In this document: positions 57,235 to 64,000 of the stretch, piece by piece
Position numbering within the stretch: the first letter of the stretch is position 1
How the letters are laid out: each line of letters begins with the position of its first letter
Assembly (NCBI GenBank): GCA_036279015.1
Contig: DASUJY010000006.1
Coordinates: 1-64,000, forward strand
Origin: DATEOR01 sp036279015
GTDB taxonomy: Bacteria > Actinomycetota > Thermoleophilia > Gaiellales > Gaiellaceae
Reading direction: 5' to 3'
Length of the DNA stretch: 64,000 nt
Made by a program: the position numbers and the translations under genes
The notes under the pieces: model-generated
The model's database searches: none
The model's input: only the letters and a program-made list of their open reading frames with translations
Told to the model about the DNA's origin: nothing

Positions 57235-58164
57235 ATTCCGGCTCGGATCCTCGTCACCGGCGGCTGCGGCTTCATCGGTGCCAACCTGGTGCCGAGGCTC
57301 CTCGAGCGCGGGGCCACGGTGCGCGTGCTCGACAATCTCAGTCGCGGAAGCCGGGACCACCTCGCCGGCCTCGACGTCGAGCTCGTCGAGGGCGACATTC
57401 GCGACGCCGACGTCGTCCCCCGCGCGCTCGACGGGTTCGACTCCGTCGTCCACCTGGCCGCGTCCGGGTCCGTCGTCGAGTCGCTGGAGGACCCGTTCGA
57501 GAACTTCGACGTCAACGCGCGCGGGACGCTCGTCCTCCTGCGCGCCTGTGCGGCGGACGGAGTCGAGAAGTTCGTCTTCGCGTCCACGGGGGGCGCCCTC
57601 ATGGGGAACACGCCCCCGCCGGTCGACGAGACGACGCTTCCCTGGCCTATCTCCCCGTACGGGGCGAGCAAGCTCTGCGGCGAGGCCTACTGCCATGCCT
57701 TCGCAGGATCGTTCGGCCTCTCGGCCGTGGCCCTCCGGTTCGCCAACGCGTACGGCCCGGTCTCCGCTCACAAGAAGGGCGCCGTGACGACGTTCATCAA
57801 ACGCGCGCTCCGTGGGGAGCCGCTCGGCATCTACGGCGACGGCACCGCGACGCGGGACTTCCTCTACGTCGACGACCTCTGCGACGGGATCTCCGCCGCG
57901 GTCGACGCGCCGGTCGAGGACGACGTCGTCCACCTCGCCTCGGGCGAGGAGACGTCGATCGAGGAGCTTGCCCGGCTCGTCCTCGAGCTAACGGGCGCCA
58001 CCGACGTCCCCATCCGCTACGAACACCGCCGGCGCGGAGAGGTCGAGCGGACGTTTGCGACGCCGAAGCGGGCAGCTGAGCTGCTCGGGTTCGCTCCCAG
58101 CCACTCACTCCGCAGCGGGATGCAGAAGACCGTCGAGTGGTTCCGCGCGCACGCGGGCGGTTAA
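57235..58164 (+). CDS. NAD-dependent sugar-nucleotide epimerase/dehydratase
   Basis: The SDR protein has ILVTGGCGFIGANLVPRLLE (dinucleotide site), LDNLSRGSRDHL, the catalytic SPYGASKLCGEAY (YxxxK), and ATRDFLYVDDLCDGI. This is the GalE/UDP-glucose 4-epimerase-like family. No ATG, GTG or TTG precedes the conserved start in frame; ATT at 57235, 6 bp after the sqdB stop, would give PARILVTGG, the normal family start. Either a rare ATT start or a sequence error must be considered. It likely shares the sqdB transcript. Confidence 0.88.
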   Translation: MPARILVTGGCGFIGANLVPRLLERGATVRVLDNLSRGSRDHLAGLDVELVEGDIRDADVVPRALDGFDSVVHLAASGSVVESLEDPFENFDVNARGTLVLLRACAADGVEKFVFASTGGALMGNTPPPVDETTLPWPISPYGASKLCGEAYCHAFAGSFGLSAVALRFANAYGPVSAHKKGAVTTFIKRALRGEPLGIYGDGTATRDFLYVDDLCDGISAAVDAPVEDDVVHLASGEETSIEELARLVLELTGATDVPIRYEHRRRGEVERTFATPKRAAELLGFAPSHSLRSGMQKTVEWFRAHAGG

Positions 58165-58182
58165 CCGCCTGTCTGCGGGCGG
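58156..58182. terminator. possible terminator region between convergent genes
   Basis: GGCGGTTAACCGCC (58156-58169) is a perfect 14-bp palindrome over the epimerase stop codon, and CCGCC (58165-58169) can also pair with GGCGG (58178-58182). It lies in the 25-bp gap between convergent genes. No T run. Confidence 0.35.
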
Positions 58183-58189
58183 CGGCGGG

Positions 58190-58885
58190 TCAGTACCCGT
58201 AGAGCTCGAAGTCGGTCGCGTAGATCTCGCGCACCTTGTCCAGCAGCCCTGGGCGGCCGTCGAAGAGGCTGCCGTCTCGCTTGGTCCTGTTCCGGATCGG
58301 GACCGGTGCATCCGGTAGCCCCGTCGCCTCACGCACCCGCGCCAGGTCGGCATCGAACGTCTCCAGCCGGCCGACGAGGTCGTACTCGATGAGCGGGTGC
58401 ATCAAGTTGAAATGCTGCGGCCGCCAGTGCGGGTCCATCCGGATCGGCTCCTCGGCCTCGAGCGCAGCGACGAACTGGTCGAACGTCAGTTCCTGGTCAT
58501 GATCCTTGGGCAGTCCGAGGACCCGCCGAATCTTCCTCCGCCACCGGTCGTTCTCTTGCCGCACGATCTTGTCGAGATAGGTGGACTCGACGCGGGGGAT
58601 CGGATGCCGGACGAAGGTGAATCGGAATGCCTCACCGGACAGCATCCCGGTCACCGCGTTCCAGCCGAGGTCTTCGGGCCGGGGAAGTGCGTGGTGTCGG
58701 TGAATGTTGCGAACGGTGAAGTCGTAATCATGGGTGTGGATGCGGTGCAGCCACAGCAGGATGGACGACGTCCCCCCCTTCGCGTTCTTGACGTAGATGC
58801 AGCCGTATTCCGGCAGCGGCATCAGGCGCGCGGCGACGTTGCCGCGCGGGAAGTAGCCCTCAAGTGCCTCGCGAGTGACTTCCAC
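58190..58885 (-). CDS. sulfotransferase family 2-like protein
   Basis: The 231-residue protein carries the two PAPS-binding segments of carbohydrate-type sulfotransferases: YVKNAKGGTSSILLWLH (5'-phosphosulfate loop) and FTFVRHPIPRVESTYLDKI (3'-phosphate site, RxxxxRxxS). Such enzymes move sulfate from PAPS to sugars or lipids. PAPS would come from CysC encoded nearby. It begins at GTG 58885, 8 bases after a leaderless -10 shared divergently with the FkbM gene. Confidence 0.8.
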   Translation of the reverse strand: MEVTREALEGYFPRGNVAARLMPLPEYGCIYVKNAKGGTSSILLWLHRIHTHDYDFTVRNIHRHHALPRPEDLGWNAVTGMLSGEAFRFTFVRHPIPRVESTYLDKIVRQENDRWRRKIRRVLGLPKDHDQELTFDQFVAALEAEEPIRMDPHWRPQHFNLMHPLIEYDLVGRLETFDADLARVREATGLPDAPVPIRNRTKRDGSLFDGRPGLLDKVREIYATDFELYGY

Positions 58886-58893
58886 CGGCGATT

Positions 58894-58899
58894 ACCCTA
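58894..58899 (-). promoter_or_regulatory. putative leaderless -10 box TAGGGT for the sulfotransferase gene
   Basis: Reverse-strand TAGGGT ends 8 bases before GTG 58885. Read forward it is ACCCTA next to TACCCT (58893-58898), so the FkbM promoter overlaps it, much as at paaA/paaR. Confidence 0.5.
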
Positions 58900-58923
58900 A
58901 CGTTGGTTCGACCGCGGGGCTTC

Positions 58924-59685
58924 ATGGACGTCGAGAACTGGCAGGCAGCACAGTTCCAGGGGGGCTCCGACGCAAACTGGAGGACCGTGTACAGGCTGAG
59001 CTACTCGCAGTTCGGTGAGGACATCACTGCGGCCAATCTGCTCCGCAACGTAGACGTCGGTTTCTACGTCGACATCGGAGCGCATCACCCGTTGCGGCAC
59101 TCCAACACTGCCCTCTTCCACATTCAGGGCTGGCAAGGCATCAACGTCGAGCCGATGCGTCGCGGCATCCGCCTGTTCGAACGACACCGCCCGCAGGCGA
59201 TCAACCTGCACGCTGCTATCCACAACGAGGCAGAGTCGGTCACCCTGTACAAGTTTCGGAAGGGACTCGTCAACACGATCATCGAGGGGCGCGCCGAAGA
59301 GCTGAGCGCGAGCAAGGAGAGCGAAGGCCAAGAGGTGGTCAACGCGCTGAGCCTGAACGACCTCTTCGAACGACATGTCCCGCATGGCGTCAGAGTCAAC
59401 TACCTAACCGTCGACGTCGAGGGGTACGACAGCGAGGCAATCGTCGCATTCGACCTGGACAAGTACCACCCGGACGTCGTGTGCGTCGAGATCCACCGCC
59501 CCGACATGATGGCGCTCGGCGAGAACTCGGTCGTGAAGCACATGTTCGCTCACGGCTACCAGCTGTACGCGATCAACGTGTTCTCCTTCACGTTCGCGAG
59601 TGTTCGAGCCGCGAAGGAGCACCTCCGCGTCCCGCGGGTGGGACGGCTCCACGAAGTTACGATGCGGGGCGCTCGAGGGTCCTGA
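58924..59685 (+). CDS. FkbM-family methyltransferase
   Basis: The 253-residue protein has YSQFGEDITAANLLRNVDVG, FYVDIGAHHPLRHSNTALF and the FkbM C-terminal YLTVDVEGYDSEAIVAFDL. FkbM enzymes O-methylate sugars or polyketides. ATG 58924 (GGGG upstream) is preferred to TTG 58903 seven codons earlier. It is the first gene of the glycosylation block, whose codon choice looks less GC-rich than that of the genes to the left. Confidence 0.85.
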   Translation: MDVENWQAAQFQGGSDANWRTVYRLSYSQFGEDITAANLLRNVDVGFYVDIGAHHPLRHSNTALFHIQGWQGINVEPMRRGIRLFERHRPQAINLHAAIHNEAESVTLYKFRKGLVNTIIEGRAEELSASKESEGQEVVNALSLNDLFERHVPHGVRVNYLTVDVEGYDSEAIVAFDLDKYHPDVVCVEIHRPDMMALGENSVVKHMFAHGYQLYAINVFSFTFASVRAAKEHLRVPRVGRLHEVTMRGARGS

Positions 59686-59702
59686 GGACACGAGGTTGCC
59701 GC

Positions 59703-60449
59703 TCACGGGCCGGCAAGGTCGCGAACCCGGTCGATCGCCATCTCCGGGAGCGATCGGACGATCGACTTGCGGGTGTTGCTTTCGACGACGAGCGAGAAGT
59801 CACGCCGTCGTTTGAAGATGATCGTGTCCTGCACGACGACGTGACGCCACCCCCGCGACAGAGTTTCGATCGCGAATTGCCAGTCCTGGTACGACAGGCC
59901 GTTGGGGATGTCCCGGTGAACGTACGGCACGGCCAGGTGCGCCTCGCGCGGGGACATGCACAACGAGTCGTAGCAGTTGCGCACGTACAGCATGTACGGG
60001 CTAAATAGGGGTGACGCGGAGTCGACGTTCACTCGGATGGCCGTCTTCGCGTCGAAGAGGACGTTGAGCTCCGGGTGGGCGATTGCGGGCTCTTCCCGCC
60101 CCGCTGCAGCGTCGAGGACCGCGATCCCCTCGGCCAGCCAGTTCTCGCTGAAGAGGTCATCCGCGTCGAGGAAGGCGATGTAGCGCCCCTTCGTCTGCGG
60201 GACGATCGCGTTGCGGACGCGGCCGAGGTCGCCCTCGTGCATCTCCCAACGCTCCCAGTGGTCGAACCGCGGCTGGTGGAAGTAGTCACTGGTTGCCGGG
60301 GTCGCGTTGTCCAACGCGACGATGGTCTCGACGGTGTAGTCGCGGCCCCGGGCCTCGGCCACCGCAAGGTCTGCAGACTGCATCGTCGGACCGCACAGCA
60401 CGGTCTCGTCGTGCGCGGTCACGACCACGGTGAGGTCGATGTCGCTCAT
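59703..60449 (-). CDS. GT2-family glycosyltransferase
   Basis: The 248-residue protein is a GT-A fold transferase: LTVVVTAHDETVL, VETIVALDNATPAT, and the DxD-like metal site YIAFLDADDLFSENW. The C-terminal HRDIPNGLSYQDWQFAIE gives the catalytic Asp/Glu region. It overlaps the next leftward gene by 4 bases (ATGA) and converges on the FkbM gene with 17 bp between stops. Confidence 0.85.
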   Translation of the reverse strand: MSDIDLTVVVTAHDETVLCGPTMQSADLAVAEARGRDYTVETIVALDNATPATSDYFHQPRFDHWERWEMHEGDLGRVRNAIVPQTKGRYIAFLDADDLFSENWLAEGIAVLDAAAGREEPAIAHPELNVLFDAKTAIRVNVDSASPLFSPYMLYVRNCYDSLCMSPREAHLAVPYVHRDIPNGLSYQDWQFAIETLSRGWRHVVVQDTIIFKRRRDFSLVVESNTRKSIVRSLPEMAIDRVRDLAGP

Positions 60450-62326
60450 GCCTTGCCCTCACCCTCGACGAGCAGCAAGCCGGTTACTTCCTCGGCGAAC
60501 GCGGCCTCGGAGCGCTCACGCAGCAGGCGCTCGCGCAACGCAAGGGCCCGCCGTCGCGCGCCCGCCGTGTCCGCGAGCACCTCTCGGATGGCCTTGACGA
60601 ACTCCTCGGCGTTGCCGATCTCGGCCACCGGCCATGCGTCCGCCTCGCTCAGAACCTCTCCGGTCCCGCCGACGAGTCTGCCGACGATGGGGACGCCGGT
60701 CATGGCCACGTCGAGCAGGATCGTCGGCACGCCGTCCCAGGCAGACGTGTAGAGCCACACGTCTGCTTCGCCGAGCTCCAGGTCTGTGAAGGCGGCGTAG
60801 CCGCCTTCGATCCTCACGTTCTCGGGCAGATGCTTGAGCCTTCGACGCTGCAGGATCTGCTCGCCCCACAGCCGGAATTCGACCTCCGGCATGAGCCTGG
60901 CGATCTGAAGGACGAGGTCGATCCCCTCTTTCCGCCCGCCTGACCGCGCGGCCCAGAAGACAGTTGGCCGATCCGAGGAGCGCGACGAGACATCGGGGGA
61001 CGCCAGCGGCAGGGTCGGGTCGACCGGGGCGTGGAAGATCCGGATCTTTTCGCGCGAGCCGGGGTCCAGCTGGTAGATGTCATCGAGCCACTGGGCGAGA
61101 CGCTCGCTGTCGGTGATGATGTTGGTGACCTGGTCGAACAGCCGGTAGAACTGGATGCTCGGCCAGCCGTACCAGTCCCCGATCTCGGTCGATTCGTTGC
61201 CGAAGAAGATCGGGAACAGACGCTCGGTTGCCGCAAGGGCACTGCCGTACGTACGCATCGCGCGATGGAACGTGCCGGAATCGATGTTCACGATCGATTC
61301 GGCGTGGAAGGACCGCACGAGCATCACCAGGGTGTGCTCCTGCCACGCCGCCTCCATGTCGGCGACCTGCGCGGCGAAGTCGACCCCGCGCACCCCAGCG
61401 GGAAAGCGGCCGGCCGGCGGGACGCCGCCACCGTCGGTGTAGATGACGACGATCTCTTCCGCCGCGATCTGGCTTGCGAGGGCATGCGCGATCTGCGCTT
61501 CCATGCGCCGGTCGCCGCCCGAGCGGGCGCTGTCCACTACCAGCAGCACCCGAGCGCGACGGAACCTGGCTTCAGCGTGGGAGGCATGCAGCGCCGCCAT
61601 CTGCCTCACCGTGATCGCGGTAGTCATGGGAACGAGGGAAGGCCGGGAGCACTCCGGCCACGCGCCGGCGACGAGAGGATCGATCTCGGCGGCTCGGGCG
61701 AACATCTCGCCCAGCTTTCCGGTGCGAAGCCGCCGTTGCAGGTCTGTCCGCCTCTCGACCAGCGCATCGACCAGCTCGTCCGGCGCGAGATCCAGGACGT
61801 TCGCCATCCTCTCGATCTCCGGAGCCGGATCGGCGATCTCGCCCGCACCTCTACCGTGCTTGAGCCACGCGAGGTAGGGGTGCTCGCCACTCTCCCGCCT
61901 CTCCGGATAGCGCGCGAGATACGCGGCCATGGAGAAGTTGATGTCAGGGTTGTTGAGGGCCTCGACTCCGTTCCGTAGGTAGACGCCGACGGGATCGTTG
62001 GAGGTGACCCTGCTCTTCAGCAAGGCCTGAAGCACGAAATTGACGTGGTCGAAGTTGTCGCGCAGAAGGTCGTAGTCCGGATTGACGCCGAGCGGCTTCT
62101 GGCGCCGCTTGAGCTCGGCGACGAACTCGTCCAGGTCGGGACCGAGGTTCGTCCGCTCGACGACGACCTCCGGCGGCGGATTGCCGGGCTTCCGCCTCGC
62201 CCCATCCGCCCGCTTCGCCATGTGCACCGCGCGGGAGGCGGCCCGGCGTACAGTCCGGGATCCGCCGGAACGCTTCAACAGACGCCTCAGCGAGGCCCGA
62301 GTGGACTCGTTCGTCGGCCTGTTCAC
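60446..62326 (-). CDS. large GT4-type glycosyltransferase with N-terminal helical domain
   Basis: The 626-residue protein has a basic N-terminus, then NPDINFSMAAYLARYPERRE and HPYLAWLKHGRGAGE, a motif seen in multi-domain polysaccharide enzymes, and a C-terminal GT4 domain: RPTVFWAARSGGRKEGIDLV, LWGEQILQRRRL, and VWLYTSAWDGVPTILLDVAM with the donor-binding EX7E-like region. The substrate is unknown. It starts at GTG 62326 and lies 28 bp after the gene on its right. Confidence 0.85.
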   Translation of the reverse strand: MNRPTNESTRASLRRLLKRSGGSRTVRRAASRAVHMAKRADGARRKPGNPPPEVVVERTNLGPDLDEFVAELKRRQKPLGVNPDYDLLRDNFDHVNFVLQALLKSRVTSNDPVGVYLRNGVEALNNPDINFSMAAYLARYPERRESGEHPYLAWLKHGRGAGEIADPAPEIERMANVLDLAPDELVDALVERRTDLQRRLRTGKLGEMFARAAEIDPLVAGAWPECSRPSLVPMTTAITVRQMAALHASHAEARFRRARVLLVVDSARSGGDRRMEAQIAHALASQIAAEEIVVIYTDGGGVPPAGRFPAGVRGVDFAAQVADMEAAWQEHTLVMLVRSFHAESIVNIDSGTFHRAMRTYGSALAATERLFPIFFGNESTEIGDWYGWPSIQFYRLFDQVTNIITDSERLAQWLDDIYQLDPGSREKIRIFHAPVDPTLPLASPDVSSRSSDRPTVFWAARSGGRKEGIDLVLQIARLMPEVEFRLWGEQILQRRRLKHLPENVRIEGGYAAFTDLELGEADVWLYTSAWDGVPTILLDVAMTGVPIVGRLVGGTGEVLSEADAWPVAEIGNAEEFVKAIREVLADTAGARRRALALRERLLRERSEAAFAEEVTGLLLVEGEGKA

Positions 62327-62354
62327 CGACGCCTCTTTGTGATCAGGACGTTGG

Positions 62355-64000
62355 TCACCTGCTCAGCCGTCGACGAACACGGAAGAGCAGTCGCCGCCCC
62401 TTCCCGAGCTTGCCATGGAGTCCGGCCACGGCAGCGTCGTATGCGGATGGCTTGACCCAGTCATCTCGCTCCGCGTCGTAGCGCAGGCGAGCCTTGAGAT
62501 CGGCAACGGACAACGGGCTACCGGGCAGTGGGATGTTGGTCCGGCTGACTCGGACCGAGATCTCACGATCGCCACTGCCATACCCGAGGTTCAGCACGTT
62601 CGCAACGTTGAACTTGAATCCCAGGATCCGGCCGTCAGCGGAGAGATCCTTCCGCTCGATGGCCGGCGCCTTGAGCGACACCAACTCGTCGCCGATGTAC
62701 AGCGAGATCTGCTCTCTGGAGTGCTCGGACTCGACCCGGCACCAGCCGAGCATCCACCCGTCGGAGAGCGTTTCCACTTGTCCCTCGGCCCCGGCCGCGG
62801 GGAGCAGCTCGCTGGTCGCCGAGGTGCCGGCCGCCATGACGTCGACGACACCGAGAGAGCGCACGAATCCGACGTGAGGATCTGAATCGGGGCTCGTGAC
62901 GACGAGCTCCACTTGCCGAGCGACGCCGCCACGAGGAGCGAGGGCCTGGACGAGATCGAAGGGCAGCTTGCGCACCCCTTCCGTCACGCGCTGGGCCAGG
63001 TGTGCCTGAGCAGCCTCGAGCCCGTCGAGCGAGACCTCGAACACCGTCGTTCCGCCCGCGAGAGCAGCAAGTCGCAGGCCGGTCGCGCGCACCAGGTCGT
63101 ACATCTCGGACGAGACCTTGAGATACGCACCCGAGTCGGATATGTCCATGGCCCTGATGTCCGCCGTCTCGAAGAAGGCGGGCCGCTCCAGCGACGCTAG
63201 GAGCGTGGCCATCCAGCGGTCCGAGCCCCAGGAACGCCGCGGTAGGGGCGCCGGCCTGGAGAAGTAGAACTCGCAGCTCACGCCCAGGCGCTCCTCGGCC
63301 TCGGCAACCAGACGCCGGTAGAGCCCGTTGTAGAACTCGTCGGTGGCGGTCTCCCAGGGCTTGATCCTGCCGGAGAAGTGGATGAGGCTCGCGTCGGCGG
63401 AGGCGTACTTCCGCTCCATCAGGGAGCCTTCGAGGCAGCGTTCGGAAACGTAGAACTGGGTCATGTAGTTGTAGGTGCTCTCCAAGCGGTGCTTTCGACC
63501 CGAGAAGGCGATGTTCAGTGCGTCCTGGTCACGCTGCTTCAACGCGCGGCCGTACATCACGACGAGCGCTCGCGCCCGGAGAGCCAGCTCCCGGAAGTCG
63601 GGGTTGTCCAGGTCGAAGATGAGCACGCCGCCGTTCAGGTACTCGAGTGGGTCGCCATCCGTGATGCCCAGCAGTCGGTTCCGCTGCTGGATCGGCACGA
63701 GGGTTGGGTCAGCCTCGAGCCTCAGCGCTGCGCTGTCGGGCACACCGGCCAGGCAGGCCTCGCCGAGGTCCAGCTCGAACAGCTCCGTGAAGTCCCGGGT
63801 GGCGAGCACGTCGCCGTCGAGATAGACGGTTCGCTGCGGCGGGAGGTAGTCGATGAGATAGGCCCGTCCGAAGGTAGCCCGCTTCGCGTCCTCCGTCCCC
63901 ACGTCCTGATCGAGGTCGGTGGTGACATGGTGGACCCTGACCTCGACATCGAACCCGGTGTGCTCCAGGCTCCGGAGACGCGCCACGTCGGCAGCGACCA
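62355..64000 (-). CDS. GT8-type glycosyltransferase with C-terminal extension, partial (N-terminus off the right edge)
   Basis: The frame is open to the window edge; it includes the GT8 signatures TVYLDGDVLATRDFTELFEL (DxD), EYLNGGVLIFDLDNPDFREL and LIHFSGRIKPWE. The C-terminal 200 residues (ETLSDGWMLGWCRVESEHSR and so on) form a beta-rich part common in wall-polysaccharide enzymes. GTG 63986 is probably internal, since the conserved start of GT8 proteins should lie further to the right. Confidence 0.85.
   Translation of the reverse strand, partial: VAADVARLRSLEHTGFDVEVRVHHVTTDLDQDVGTEDAKRATFGRAYLIDYLPPQRTVYLDGDVLATRDFTELFELDLGEACLAGVPDSAALRLEADPTLVPIQQRNRLLGITDGDPLEYLNGGVLIFDLDNPDFRELALRARALVVMYGRALKQRDQDALNIAFSGRKHRLESTYNYMTQFYVSERCLEGSLMERKYASADASLIHFSGRIKPWETATDEFYNGLYRRLVAEAEERLGVSCEFYFSRPAPLPRRSWGSDRWMATLLASLERPAFFETADIRAMDISDSGAYLKVSSEMYDLVRATGLRLAALAGGTTVFEVSLDGLEAAQAHLAQRVTEGVRKLPFDLVQALAPRGGVARQVELVVTSPDSDPHVGFVRSLGVVDVMAAGTSATSELLPAAGAEGQVETLSDGWMLGWCRVESEHSREQISLYIGDELVSLKAPAIERKDLSADGRILGFKFNVANVLNLGYGSGDREISVRVSRTNIPLPGSPLSVADLKARLRYDAERDDWVKPSAYDAAVAGLHGKLGKGRRLLFRVRRRLSR

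Noticed and set aside
1..64000. CRISPR arrays, tRNA or rRNA genes, prophage or complete insertion sequences
   Set aside because: No regularly spaced repeats, tRNA-like folds, phage genes or transposase motifs were seen; intergenic space is too short for most of them.

Overview
This window is about 64 kb of very GC-rich, tightly packed chromosomal DNA. Genes are mostly joined by 1-40 base overlaps, GTG and TTG starts are common, and no gap longer than about 190 bases lacks a gene. I saw no rRNA, tRNA, CRISPR array or transposase gene. The gene set suggests a free-living aerobic actinobacterium, perhaps of the Thermoleophilia (Gaiellales/Solirubrobacterales type). It includes phenylacetyl-CoA epoxidase, futalosine-route menaquinone synthesis, a three-part menaquinol:cytochrome c reductase, and many putative leaderless promoters of the form TANNNT followed 6-9 bases later by the start codon. 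The taxonomic placement is inference, not proof.

Layout. 1-5800: a truncated HtrA-type protease, then a phenylacetate module (paaG alone; paaABCD plus a VOC gene transcribed leftward; divergent tetR/paaR with a good operator). An XRE regulator, a lipoprotein and a small membrane protein sit between paaG and paaD. 5800-9700: a diacylglycerol-kinase-like gene and a 2-oxoacid dehydrogenase E1alpha-E1beta-E2 operon. 9700-19000: a thioredoxin-like protein without its cysteines, a membrane serine protease, a phosphodiesterase-family enzyme, pcm, GtrA and two membrane glycosyltransferases, YmdB and a degenerate M23 peptidase. 19100-24740: an ABC exporter, hemB, hemL, a methyltransferase and two small proteins. 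24740-34960: a lipoprotein, then quinone and respiration genes: ubiD, qcrA-qcrB-qcrC, ubiX, menG, a polyprenyl diphosphate synthase, mqnE, mqnA and mqnC. 35000-46840: a secreted phosphodiester glycosidase, DedA, and glycan genes (DegT aminotransferase, PglF/CapD-type dehydratase, DUF354, asnB, sugar transferase), then LysR with a maleylacetate-reductase-like enzyme and a methyltransferase. 46875-50640: a duplicated-domain protein, an MFS exporter behind a possible leader peptide, a small secreted protein and an FAD oxidoreductase. 50634-58900: two-subunit class I fumarase, then comA, cysH, cysC and sat, a small secreted protein, sqdB, an epimerase and a PAPS-type sulfotransferase. 58900-64000: an apparently less GC-rich glycosylation block (FkbM methyltransferase and three glycosyltransferases, the last running off the edge).

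Most interesting points. (1) Genes that make APS, PAPS and sulfite lie beside three genes that would use them to make organosulfur products (ComA phosphosulfolactate synthase, SqdB UDP-sulfoquinovose synthase, a sulfotransferase). (2) Two copies of a 57-61 bp imperfect palindromic repeat with CTAG ends exactly fill intergenic gaps, and appear to donate a stop codon, a start codon and a -10 box. (3) An inverted-repeat element built on GGGGTCTGACCCC lies between the two fumarase subunits. (4) Stop codons (TAG) appear to double as the first half of the next gene's -10 box at four places. (5) A 16-codon ORF and a perfect 9-bp hairpin precede the MFS exporter. (6) Two or three conserved genes have no ordinary start codon at the place where homology says they begin.
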